64,000 nucleotides of DNA from Sedimenticola_A sp040506895 (GTDB lineage: Bacteria; Pseudomonadota; Gammaproteobacteria; Chromatiales; Chromatiaceae). The stretch is from contig JBEVVY010000001.1 of the NCBI GenBank assembly GCA_040506895.1, positions 186,001-250,000 of the forward strand, read 5' to 3'. Position numbers and translations under genes: made by a program. The notes beneath the pieces are model-generated. The model was not told where the DNA came from. It did not search any database and saw only the letters and a list, made by a program, of their open reading frames with translations. Below, one piece after another: positions 1-8,090 of this stretch. How positions within the stretch are numbered: the first letter of the stretch is position 1; each line of letters starts with the position of its first letter.

Positions 1-303
1 CGGGTCGAGCGGGGCGAGGACGGCCTTGTGCGACGGGTCTGGCTGTCGGCAAAAACCGGTGAAGGTGTCGGGTTGTTACTGGAGGCGCTGGCGGAATTTT
101 TCCACCAGGAGCATGTCCACAAGGTAGTGCAACTCCATCCTGCTGATGGCAGACTGCGGGCTCGACTGTTCGAAAGCGGCAAGGTGCTTTCGGAACAGGT
201 CACCGACGACGGTGGCTGGGAGCTGGAGGTGCAGATGCCACGCAAGGAGTATGAGCGTCTTCTCCAGCAGGAGACAGAATTTGGTAGCCGTCTCATTGCT
301 TGA
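1..303 (+). CDS. hflX: GTPase HflX, C-terminal fragment
   Basis: The reading frame is open from the first base of the window and ends at TGA 301-303, so only the last 100 residues are present. The segment VRRVWLSAKTGEGVGLL is the G5-like SAKTG region of HflX, followed by the short C-terminal domain with alternating strands. HflX is a ribosome-associated GTPase that splits stalled or heat-damaged ribosomes. Its position directly before hflK and hflC is the usual gammaproteobacterial order. The N-terminal domain and most of the G domain lie outside the window. Confidence 0.85.
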   Translation, partial: RVERGEDGLVRRVWLSAKTGEGVGLLLEALAEFFHQEHVHKVVQLHPADGRLRARLFESGKVLSEQVTDDGGWELEVQMPRKEYERLLQQETEFGSRLIA

Positions 304-386
304 GGGGTTGGCTCAGACTAGAATCCATGATTCGGCCTGCCCTGGGGCAGGCCAGAAAACAAAACTGAAACAAACTGGAGTATTCG

Positions 387-1538
387 ATGGCCTGGAATGA
401 ACCGGGTGGTGACAATAAAGATCCCTGGAGTGGGAAGGGCGGCGATCAAGGTCCCCCCGATCTCGATGAAGTGGTAAAGAAGATGCAGGAGAAGCTCGGC
501 GGCCTGTTCGGTGGCAAGGGCGGTGGTGACCAGGGCGGTCCCAGTGCACCGGTCCCCGGCCCGGGTTCATCCGGCTTCAAGGGCATTGGTGCCCTGGTGC
601 TGGTCGGCCTGGTGCTGTTTCTCGCCTTCAAGAGCTTCTACACGGTGGAACCAGCCGAGCGTGGCGTGATCCTGCGCTTCGGCTCCTATAAAGAGATTAC
701 CCAGCCGGGTCCCCATTTCCTGGTGCCGGTGGTCGACGAGGTGATCAAGGTCAACGTGGACCAGATCTCCTCTTTCCGCCACAACGCGACCATGCTGACC
801 CGGGATGAGAACATCGTCGATATCGAGCTCACCGTGCAGTCCAAGATCCAGGATGCGGCGGATTACCTGTTCCAGGACCAGAACCCGGAAAAGACCATTC
901 GTGACGCGACCGAGACCGCGGTGCGCGAGACCATCGGTAAGAGCAATCTCGACTTCATCCTGACCGAAGGTCGTAGCTCTATCGCCGATACCATCAAGCA
1001 GGGTATCCAGGAGCTGCTGGTGGAGTACCGCACCGGCCTCGAGGTGACCAGTGTGAACATGCAGCCGGCGAAGCCGCCGGAGCAGGTCAAGAGCGCCTTC
1101 GACGACGCCATCAAGGCCCGCGAGGACAAGGAGAAGCTTGAGAACCAGGCAGAAGCCTACGCCAACGAGGTGGTTCCCAAGGCACGTGGTGCCGCGGCCC
1201 GTCGCGTTGAGGACGCCAAGGCCTACAAGGAGAAGGTGATCGCCGAGGCCGAGGGTGAGGCATCCCGTTTCACTGCAGTTCTTGCAGAGTACGAGAAGGC
1301 CCCCGAGGTGACCCGTCAGCGTCTCTACCTGGATACGGTGGAAGAGGTGATGGGCAACTCGCGCAAGGTGCTGCTGGATGCGGATGGGGGCAACAGCCTC
1401 ATGTACATCCCGCTGGACAAACTGATTGAGTCATCCACCGGTGCGCCGGCCAGGGGCGTGGAGCCCTACTCTGGCCAGGAGCAGAAGCGGACGGAGACAA
1501 AGGCCCGTGATGTGGCCCGTGGCAGGAGGACGCGCTGA
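387..1538 (+). CDS. hflK: FtsH protease modulator HflK
   Basis: This 383-residue protein begins MAWNEPGGDNKDPWSG and has the glycine/proline-rich cytoplasmic N-terminus of HflK. One membrane segment follows (about 68-90), then an SPFH/Band-7 domain (about 90-275) and a helical region rich in Ala, Glu and Lys. HflK forms a large periplasmic cage with HflC around the membrane protease FtsH and limits its activity. The stop codon overlaps the hflC start (TGATG), indicating translational coupling. An RBS-like AAACTGGAG lies just before the ATG. Length and domain order are normal for the family. Confidence 0.95.
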   Translation: MAWNEPGGDNKDPWSGKGGDQGPPDLDEVVKKMQEKLGGLFGGKGGGDQGGPSAPVPGPGSSGFKGIGALVLVGLVLFLAFKSFYTVEPAERGVILRFGSYKEITQPGPHFLVPVVDEVIKVNVDQISSFRHNATMLTRDENIVDIELTVQSKIQDAADYLFQDQNPEKTIRDATETAVRETIGKSNLDFILTEGRSSIADTIKQGIQELLVEYRTGLEVTSVNMQPAKPPEQVKSAFDDAIKAREDKEKLENQAEAYANEVVPKARGAAARRVEDAKAYKEKVIAEAEGEASRFTAVLAEYEKAPEVTRQRLYLDTVEEVMGNSRKVLLDADGGNSLMYIPLDKLIESSTGAPARGVEPYSGQEQKRTETKARDVARGRRTR

Positions 1539-2413
1539 TGCAAGGCGGTAGATTCAGTTTTATTGGAATTTCTCTGGCCATCGTGGTGGGTGTTGTCTAC
1601 TCGTCTGCATTCGTGGTCAACCAGTGGGAAATGGCGTTGAAACTGCGCCTGGGTGAGATCGTCGATGCAGACTACGAACCCGGACTGCACTGGCGCATCC
1701 CTGTCATACACGACGTGATGAAGTTCGACGGCCGTATCCAGACCCTGGATTCCCGTCCCGAGCGTTTTCTCACCATCGAGAAAAAGGACGTGATCGTCGA
1801 CTCCTTCGCCAAGTGGCGTATTGCCGACGTGGCCCAGTACTTCAGATCCACCGGCGGCAACCCGGCAAAGACGGCGAGACTGCTCTCCGAGCGGATCAAC
1901 ACCAGCCTGCGTGACGAGTTCGGTAAACGCACCATCAAAGAGGTGGTTTCCGGCGAGCGCGCCGAGATCATGGCCTTGCTGACCAAGGACTCTGACGAGA
2001 AGGCCTCTGAACTTGGTGTCGAGATCATCGATGTCCGGGTCAAGCAGATCGACCTGCCCCCCGAGGTGAGCGAGTCCGTGTACGACCGCATGAGAGCAGA
2101 GCGTGAGCGTGTCGCCCGCGACCTGCGCGCCAAGGGTGCCGAGGCGGCCGAGCGCATCCGTGCGGATGCGGATCGTCAGCAGACGGTGATCCTGGCGGAT
2201 GCCTTCAAGCAGGCAGAGGAACTTCGCGGTGAGGGTGATGCCAAGGCGGCGGAGACCTACGCCAATGCCTACGACCAGAACCGGGAGTTCTACGCCTTCT
2301 ATCGCAGTCTTGCCGCCTACCGGGGTGTTTTCCAGGGTGGCCAGGACATGATGGTGCTGGATCCGGATTCGGAGTTCTTCCAGTACTTCAAGGCGCAACA
2401 GGGCCAGCCCTGA
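1538..2413 (+). CDS. hflC: FtsH protease modulator HflC
   Basis: This 291-residue protein has an N-terminal membrane anchor (about 8-28) followed by an SPFH domain starting VVNQWEMALKLRLGEI. The long helical part carries RAERERVARDLRAKGAEAAE. It is the partner of HflK in the HflKC complex, which controls FtsH. The start ATG shares one base with the hflK stop, and GGCAGGAGGA just upstream is a good ribosome-binding site. A perfect-stem terminator follows 12 bases after the stop, so hflX-hflK-hflC probably ends here as a transcription unit. Confidence 0.95.
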   Translation: MQGGRFSFIGISLAIVVGVVYSSAFVVNQWEMALKLRLGEIVDADYEPGLHWRIPVIHDVMKFDGRIQTLDSRPERFLTIEKKDVIVDSFAKWRIADVAQYFRSTGGNPAKTARLLSERINTSLRDEFGKRTIKEVVSGERAEIMALLTKDSDEKASELGVEIIDVRVKQIDLPPEVSESVYDRMRAERERVARDLRAKGAEAAERIRADADRQQTVILADAFKQAEELRGEGDAKAAETYANAYDQNREFYAFYRSLAAYRGVFQGGQDMMVLDPDSEFFQYFKAQQGQP

Positions 2414-2424
2414 TTCCTGATCGG

Positions 2425-2457
2425 AAAGGGATTGTCCAAACATGGACAATCCCTTTT
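2425..2457 (+). terminator. Intrinsic terminator after hflC
   Basis: A perfect 13-bp inverted repeat (AAAGGGATTGTCC and GGACAATCCCTTT) flanks a 6-base loop and ends in a short T run. It lies 12 bases beyond the hflC stop. The arms also give an A run on the opposite strand, so it could work in both directions. Confidence 0.85.
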
Positions 2458-2541
2458 CAGTTTGGGAAAATAGGCGGTCTGTCCTGACAAAACCGACACG
2501 GCTGGGTGCACAGCAACCCGGCCTTTTTTCTGGACAGTGAT

Positions 2542-2727
2542 ATGTGGCACGAACTGCTGATCGCCCTGGCGCTGGTCATGGTGATCGAAGGTTTATTACC
2601 GTTTATAAGTCCCGGCGCCATGCGTAAAATGATGCGGGCGGCTTCGGAGATGGATGACCGATCTCTCCGGATAAGTGGACTGGTCAGCATGATCCTTGGT
2701 GTGGTCATGCTCTACATTGTGAATTGA
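2542..2727 (+). CDS. DUF2065 small membrane protein (YjeT-like)
   Basis: This 61-residue protein starts MWHELLIALALVMVIEG. It has two hydrophobic segments (about 5-22 and 43-60) around a polar loop containing PGAMRKMMRAASEM. This matches the DUF2065/YjeT family, which is regularly found between hflC and hisZ or purA in gammaproteobacteria; its function is unknown. The start at 2542 is preferred over an in-frame ATG at 2506 because it gives the normal family length and places the first membrane helix at the N-terminus. The stop overlaps the hisZ start (TGATG). Confidence 0.8.
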   Translation: MWHELLIALALVMVIEGLLPFISPGAMRKMMRAASEMDDRSLRISGLVSMILGVVMLYIVN

Positions 2728-3911
2728 TGATGGATAACAAGCACTGGCTGCTGCCTGAAGGTATCGATGAAATCCTGCCGCCCAATGCATATGCCTTGGA
2801 GCAGCTGCGCAGGAGACTACTGGATCTCTACAGCAGCTGGGGATACGAACTTGTATTCCCTCCCTTTATTGAATACCTGGAGTCCCTGCTCACCGGCACC
2901 GGTGGCGACCTGGATATCCAGACCTTCAAACTGACAGACCAGATCACCGGTCGGACCATGGGTATCCGTGCCGATATCACGCCCCAGGTGGCGCGTATCG
3001 ACGCCCACCAGCTTCGCCGTGACTGTCCGACCCGTCTCTGCTACCTCGGCACCGTGCTCAATACCCGGCCCGATGGTTTCGCCGGCTCACGTTCGCCGCT
3101 GCAGATCGGAGCCGAGCTCTATGGCCATGCCGGCGCCGAGTCCGATCTTGAAATACTCTGCCTGATGCTCGAGACCATGGAGTGCGCCGGTGTCGAGGAG
3201 GTCTACCTGGATCTGGGTCACGTGGGCATCTTCCGTGGCCTGGCCGAGCAGGCGGGTCTCGATTCCAACCAGGAACTCGCCCTGTTCGAGGCGCTGCAGC
3301 GCAAGGCGGTACCCGAGATCGAAGGACTGGTGGAGCGCTTCGGTGTGGATGAAGAGATCGGCGGGATGCTGTGTGCCCTTGCCGAACTCAGTGGTGATGA
3401 CGCCCTGAAGCAGGCGAGAATCCGGCTCAAAGCCGCTTCGCCGTCTGTGCTGGAGGCGGTAGCCGAGCTGGAACAGCTGGCCGTAAAACTTGCCGAGCGG
3501 CGTCCGGATGTCCCTGTACACTATGATCTGAGCGAGTTGCGTGGATACCATTACCACACCGGGGTGGTGTTCGCCGCGTTTGCTCCGGGGTTGGGACAGG
3601 AGTTGGCTCGAGGCGGCCGTTATGATGAGATTGGCAAGGTGTTCGGCCGTGCACGGCCTGCACGCGGTTTCAGTGCGGATCTGAAGATGCTGTTCCGCCT
3701 CGGCAGTGGTGCGAGGCAGGAGCCGGAGTGCGGTATCTATGCGCCGGCGGATGATGATCCTGCACTGCTTCAGACAATCAAGGAATTGAGAGTCCGGGGG
3801 CGTCGTGTAGTCTGCGCGCTGCCGGGACAGAGTGGTGATGCCCAGACAATGGGCTGTGGGGAGGCCCTGGAGAAGCAGGGTGAGGGCTGGGTCGTCGTTG
3901 CAGTCGCCTGA
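2727..3911 (+). CDS. hisZ: ATP phosphoribosyltransferase regulatory subunit HisZ
   Basis: This 394-residue protein has the class II histidyl-tRNA-synthetase fold, with WLLPEGIDEILP at the N-terminus, YELVFPPFIEYLESLL, and the motif-3-like ARGGRYDEIGKVFGRARPARGFS near residues 290-315. HisZ lacks tRNA charging activity. It binds the short form of HisG to make the first enzyme of histidine synthesis and gives it histidine feedback control. No hisG is in the window. The start is taken at the ATG that shares a base with the DUF2065 stop; an adjacent ATG at 2730 is equally possible. The gene sits upstream of purA as in many relatives. Confidence 0.93.
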   Translation: MMDNKHWLLPEGIDEILPPNAYALEQLRRRLLDLYSSWGYELVFPPFIEYLESLLTGTGGDLDIQTFKLTDQITGRTMGIRADITPQVARIDAHQLRRDCPTRLCYLGTVLNTRPDGFAGSRSPLQIGAELYGHAGAESDLEILCLMLETMECAGVEEVYLDLGHVGIFRGLAEQAGLDSNQELALFEALQRKAVPEIEGLVERFGVDEEIGGMLCALAELSGDDALKQARIRLKAASPSVLEAVAELEQLAVKLAERRPDVPVHYDLSELRGYHYHTGVVFAAFAPGLGQELARGGRYDEIGKVFGRARPARGFSADLKMLFRLGSGARQEPECGIYAPADDDPALLQTIKELRVRGRRVVCALPGQSGDAQTMGCGEALEKQGEGWVVVAVA

Positions 3912-3947
3912 CGGCCTGATATAACTATCAAATTACAGAGAACTGAG

Positions 3948-5243
3948 ATGGGTAAGAACGTTGTAGTGATTGGCACCCAGTGGGGTGACGAGGGGAAGGG
4001 CAAGATCGTTGACCTGTTGACTGATCGCGCCGAGGCTGTAGTCCGTTTTCAGGGTGGCCACAATGCCGGCCATACGCTGGTGATCGATGGCAACAAGACC
4101 GTCCTGCACCTGATCCCCTCCGGTATCCTGCGTGATAATGTACGTTGCCTGATCGGCAACGGCGTGGTGCTTTCGCCCAGCGCACTGCTGGAAGAGATCG
4201 ATATGCTGGAAGCCGGCGGCGTACCGGCCAGCTCACGGCTGGGTATCAGCGAGTCATGCCCGCTGATCCTCCCTTACCACGTTGCTCTCGACCAGGCCCG
4301 TGAGGCGGCCCGCGGCAAAAAGGCCATCGGTACCACCGGGCGCGGTATCGGGCCCGCCTACGAGGACAAGGTTTCCCGTCGCGGCATCCGCTTCGGCGAA
4401 ATGATGGATACCCCCCACTTCACCGAGCGCCTGCGCGAGGTGATGGAGTACCACAACTTCGCCCTGGAACACTATTTCAAGTTCGAGACCGTGGATTACC
4501 AGAAGGTGCTCGACGAGGCCCTGGAGCAGGCGGAGCGCCTGCGTCCCATGGTGGAAGATGTGACCGGCACCCTCCACCGCATGCGTGCCGAGGGCAAGAA
4601 CGTGATGTTCGAAGGTGCACAGGGTGCACTGCTGGACATCGACCACGGTACTTACCCCTACGTCACCTCATCCAACACCACCGCGGGCGGTGCAGCCTCC
4701 GGCAGTGGTGTGGGTCCCCGCTACCTCGACTATATCCTGGGTATCGTCAAGGCCTATACCACCCGCGTCGGTGCCGGGCCATTCCCCACCGAACTGTTCG
4801 ACGAGGTGGGTCAGCGCCTGGGTGAGAAGGGCAACGAGTTCGGTGCCACCACCGGTCGCCAGCGTCGCTGTGGCTGGCTCGACACCGTGGCCCTGAAGCG
4901 TTCCCTGGAAGTGAACAGCGTCTCCGGCATGTGCATCACCAAGCTGGATGTTCTCGATGGCATGGAGACCCTGAAGATCTGTACCGCCTACAAGATGGAT
5001 GGCGAGACCATCGATGTACCCCCGGTGGGCGCCGACGGCTTCGAGAAGTGCGAACCGGTCTACATGGAGATGCCGGGCTGGAGCGAGTCCACTGTCGGCA
5101 TCGAGAGCTACGATGATCTTCCGGCCAACGCCAAGGCCTACCTGAAGAAGATCGAAGAGCTGACCGATACCCCCATTGACGTGATCTCAACCGGTCCCGA
5201 CCGGGCCGAGACCCTGGTGCTGCGCCACCCCTTCGGCAGCTGA
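3948..5243 (+). CDS. purA: Adenylosuccinate synthetase
   Basis: This 431-residue protein begins MGKNVVVIGTQWGDEGKGK. It has the GTP-binding GDEGKGK loop, the NAGHT motif near residue 40, FEGAQGALLDIDHGTYP, and the C-terminal ISTGPDRAETLVL. It makes adenylosuccinate from IMP and aspartate using GTP, the committed step to AMP. Length matches the family (about 430). The region upstream carries AGAGAACTGAG before the ATG. A strong terminator follows 25 bases after the stop. Confidence 0.98.
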   Translation: MGKNVVVIGTQWGDEGKGKIVDLLTDRAEAVVRFQGGHNAGHTLVIDGNKTVLHLIPSGILRDNVRCLIGNGVVLSPSALLEEIDMLEAGGVPASSRLGISESCPLILPYHVALDQAREAARGKKAIGTTGRGIGPAYEDKVSRRGIRFGEMMDTPHFTERLREVMEYHNFALEHYFKFETVDYQKVLDEALEQAERLRPMVEDVTGTLHRMRAEGKNVMFEGAQGALLDIDHGTYPYVTSSNTTAGGAASGSGVGPRYLDYILGIVKAYTTRVGAGPFPTELFDEVGQRLGEKGNEFGATTGRQRRCGWLDTVALKRSLEVNSVSGMCITKLDVLDGMETLKICTAYKMDGETIDVPPVGADGFEKCEPVYMEMPGWSESTVGIESYDDLPANAKAYLKKIEELTDTPIDVISTGPDRAETLVLRHPFGS

Positions 5244-5268
5244 GAGATCGTCACAGGCGCAATCACGG

Positions 5269-5302
5269 GCCCCCTGTAGCCGTCCGGCTACAGGGGGCTT
5301 TT
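5269..5302 (+). terminator. Bidirectional terminator between purA and the DUF1508 gene
   Basis: A perfect 14-bp inverted repeat (GCCCCCTGTAGCCG and CGGCTACAGGGGGC) is followed by TTTT on the plus strand. The convergent DUF1508 gene stops at 5306, so the hairpin can serve both transcripts. Confidence 0.85.
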
Positions 5303-5305
5303 CAT

Positions 5306-5638
5306 TCAGATCAGGTCCTGTACCCCGGCTTCGGGGGCGTTTCGCTTCACCGCTTCGATACCCTCGTCCCTGGTGGCCGGGGTCTTGAAGGCGTGGCTGG
5401 TGGCTATCACCTGGCCATTGGTGGCCTTGAGATTGAACATGAACTGGCCGTTGATCGTCTCCTTCCGCTCGTAGCGGCTATCGTCCGGAGCGTTTTTTTT
5501 CACCGATGCGATTCCGTTTTCAGCGCTGGAGCGCTGCTTGTAACCCTCGCTGGAGAGGATCGTCTTGCCGTTGCTGGCATTGAGCCGGAAACGAAACTCC
5601 CCGCGGGCGTCTTTATACAGTTCGAAGGTACCGGGCAT
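5306..5638 (-). CDS. DUF1508 (YegP-like) protein
   Basis: This 110-residue protein is made of two tandem DUF1508 repeats. The first is FELYKDARGEFRFRLNASNG and the second FMFNLKATNGQVIATSHAF; each is followed by a helix ending in V(K)KNAP or VKRNAP. The fold is a small beta-sheet; the family is widespread in proteobacteria and its role is unclear. It is transcribed towards purA and shares its terminator. The minus-strand start is preceded by AAGGAGATAACAACA, a strong ribosome-binding site. Nothing links it functionally to its neighbours. Confidence 0.85.
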   Translation of the reverse strand: MPGTFELYKDARGEFRFRLNASNGKTILSSEGYKQRSSAENGIASVKKNAPDDSRYERKETINGQFMFNLKATNGQVIATSHAFKTPATRDEGIEAVKRNAPEAGVQDLI

Positions 5639-5917
5639 TGTTGTTATCTCCTTGGTTGAGTGTTCCTGAGTAGGATAATAATTCCCATTTATCGAGGCAA
5701 TACTTTTTTTCCCAAGGCTCGTTTAAGAGCGTGATTCGGGCAGCATTCTGGGTCCCAGGACGGGCTGAATGACGCTCATCCGCATAACGCCGGATTCGCC
5801 AGGCGTTTATTGATCTTCCGCAAGCCCATGGGCCCTTGAAACCTGGGAAATAACGGCAGAAATCGCTTTACAGAACTATATTATGAGTATGCTCTCAAGC
5901 CTGAATGAGGTGGTGAA

Positions 5918-7579
5918 ATGGGTGAATTTACATCTGATTTATCACGTAAGGAGGCAGGTACCCCATCCGACCTTGAGTCGGCGCTCCAGGAAGCGAGGTT
6001 GAGACAATTCGAGAGTTCAGAGCTGCTGGATGCTGCCCAGTCGATTCCCATGGCCGAGAATTTCGCCCAGTCCGCACGGGCGATTTTCGATTCCTGCTGC
6101 AAGGTGACAGGCGCAACGGCCGGCTACGTGGCCCTGTTGAACGATGCAGGAGACGAGAACGAGGTTCTGTTTCTCGAGGCGGGGGGGCTTCCCTGTACTG
6201 TCGATCCAAACCTGCCCATGCCGATTCGTGGCCTGAGGGGTGTCTCCTACGAAACCAGCAAGGCTGTCTATGACAATGACTTCTCCAACAGCAAGTGGAT
6301 GAAGTTCATGCCGGAAGGGCATGTCTCATTGAAGAATGTCATGTTTTCACCGATCAACGTGGCTGGCAAAACCGTGGGACTGATTGGCCTGGCCAATAAA
6401 GCCGAAGACTTCACCGACAGGGACGCGGCCAATGCGACCACGTTCGGAGAGATGGCCTCGGTGGCGTTGCGTTTCGCCCGTTACCAGGATCAGCTCAAAC
6501 GCTGGGCACATGTCTTCGAGGATGCCAAGTGGGGCGTGGCGGTTGGCGATCCAGAGTACAACTCGCTGGAGATGATCAATCCCGCCTTTGCAGAGATGCA
6601 CGGATATGCCCTGGAAGAACTGGCGTCGAAACCGATCTCCACGGTTTTCGCTGAAGCCGCCAGGGAAACACTGGTACAGCAACTGGGCCTGGCCCGCGAC
6701 AAGGGACACCATACCTTCGAAACTGAAAATGTCCGTAAGGACGGATCGGTATTTCCCACGCAGGTCGATGTCACCATGGTGGAAGAGAAAGAACCTGCCG
6801 AGGAGGGTCATGGTGAAGCTGAAGAGGCTGAAGGGACACCCTCCAAGTACTACGTGTTCAATGTACAGGACATCACCGAACGCAAGGCGGCTGCCGACGC
6901 ATTGATGAGGTCCAACATCGAATTGCGCCAGTATGCAAGCATCGCTGCACACCAGCTTCAGGAACCCCTGCGCCTTATTTCCAGCTATACCCAGCTGCTC
7001 AGTCGGCGTTACGCAGGGAAACTAGACGATGAAGCCAGCGAGTTTATCGAGTACGCGGTATCCGGCAGTGAACGGTTGCAGCGTCTGCTCGATGGTTTGC
7101 TGGTCTATACCCAGGTGGGTATAGATCCAGAGGCGGTGGAGGCTGTCGATTGCGCCCCGTTGGTGAACGAGGTCGTAAATGACATGAGCCTGGTAATCGA
7201 CTCCTCGGGGGCAGAAGTGGTCGTGGGAGAACTCCCTTCAGTGAGGGCTAACCGGAAGGAACTCTTCCAGCTGTTCCGGCACATGCTGCAGAATGCGATC
7301 GACAATGCCGGACCCGGACAGTGTCAGATAGACATCTCTGCCGAGCGAGAAGAGGGCGCATGGCATCTGCATGTGAAAGACAATGGGATAGGTATAGCAC
7401 CCAGGCATCATGAGCGTATTTTTGGACTCTTCACGCGTTTGCAGGGGCCTGCCGAGGGTGCGGGTACCGGTATCGGCCTGGCACTGTGTAAAAAGATCGT
7501 GGAGCGTTATGGCGGCCGAATATGGGTTGAGTCCGAAGAGGGGGAGGGCGCCAGTTTTCACTTCACCTTTCCGATATAG
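5918..7579 (+). CDS. Soluble GAF-PAS sensor histidine kinase
   Basis: This 553-residue protein has no membrane segment. A GAF-like domain (about 45-190; contains LLNDAGDENEVLFLEAGG) is followed by a PAS domain (about 195-335) with an acidic insert. The HisKA domain has phospho-acceptor His345 in AAHQLQEPLRL. The HATPase domain includes the N-box MLQNAIDNA, DNGIGI and GTGIGLALCKKIVERYGG. The H-box and G-boxes resemble cyanobacterial/bacteriophytochrome-type kinases. The next gene is a stand-alone receiver of the type often paired with such kinases, so phosphotransfer between them is likely. The signal sensed is unknown. Its ATG follows GAGGTGGTGAA. Confidence 0.85.
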   Translation: MGEFTSDLSRKEAGTPSDLESALQEARLRQFESSELLDAAQSIPMAENFAQSARAIFDSCCKVTGATAGYVALLNDAGDENEVLFLEAGGLPCTVDPNLPMPIRGLRGVSYETSKAVYDNDFSNSKWMKFMPEGHVSLKNVMFSPINVAGKTVGLIGLANKAEDFTDRDAANATTFGEMASVALRFARYQDQLKRWAHVFEDAKWGVAVGDPEYNSLEMINPAFAEMHGYALEELASKPISTVFAEAARETLVQQLGLARDKGHHTFETENVRKDGSVFPTQVDVTMVEEKEPAEEGHGEAEEAEGTPSKYYVFNVQDITERKAAADALMRSNIELRQYASIAAHQLQEPLRLISSYTQLLSRRYAGKLDDEASEFIEYAVSGSERLQRLLDGLLVYTQVGIDPEAVEAVDCAPLVNEVVNDMSLVIDSSGAEVVVGELPSVRANRKELFQLFRHMLQNAIDNAGPGQCQIDISAEREEGAWHLHVKDNGIGIAPRHHERIFGLFTRLQGPAEGAGTGIGLALCKKIVERYGGRIWVESEEGEGASFHFTFPI

Positions 7580-7642
7580 CCAGGGGGAGGAACAGTACGT
7601 CAACGAGATCCAGTCTGCCTGAAAAAGAGAAGGAACAACAAT

Positions 7643-8089
7643 ATGAAGGTGGCCGAAAGACCAATAGAGATCCTGTTGATAGAGGATAATCCGGGAGATG
7701 TCCGTCTGGCACAGGAAGCCATGCAAGACGGGAAGATCGTAAATAACCTCTCGGTGGCATCCGATGGCGAACAGGCCATGTCTTTCCTGCGCAGGGTGGG
7801 CAGTTATGCCGATGCGCCGAGGCCTGACCTGATCCTGCTTGATTTCAATCTACCCAGAAAAGACGGCCGTGAAGTGTTGGCGGAGATCAAGGCCGATTCC
7901 CACTTGCTGCCTATTCCCGTGGTTGTACTGACCATGTCGAAGGCCGAGGAGGATATAAAGAAGGCATATGATCTGCATGCCAACTGCTACATCACGAAAC
8001 CGATAGATCTCGATCAGTTCATAGATGTCGTCAAGGGGATCGAGGCGTTCTGGTTCACCGTGGTACAGCTTCCGGAGGGTGGTGGTTGA
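7643..8089 (+). CDS. Single-domain response regulator (Rcp1-like)
   Basis: This 148-residue protein is a receiver domain only. It has acidic residues in LLIEDNPGDVRLAQEA, phospho-acceptor Asp67 in LILLDFNLPRKDG, a conserved threonine in VVVLTMS and a lysine in YITKPIDLDQF. The NPGDVRL and LPRKDG signatures are those of Rcp1-type receivers, which serve phytochrome-like kinases. It lies between two sensor kinases and probably relays phosphate from the kinase at 5918-7579. There is no output domain. GAAGGAACAACAAT precedes the start. The stop is one base short of the start of the next gene. Confidence 0.88.
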   Translation: MKVAERPIEILLIEDNPGDVRLAQEAMQDGKIVNNLSVASDGEQAMSFLRRVGSYADAPRPDLILLDFNLPRKDGREVLAEIKADSHLLPIPVVVLTMSKAEEDIKKAYDLHANCYITKPIDLDQFIDVVKGIEAFWFTVVQLPEGGG

Positions 8090-8090
8090 T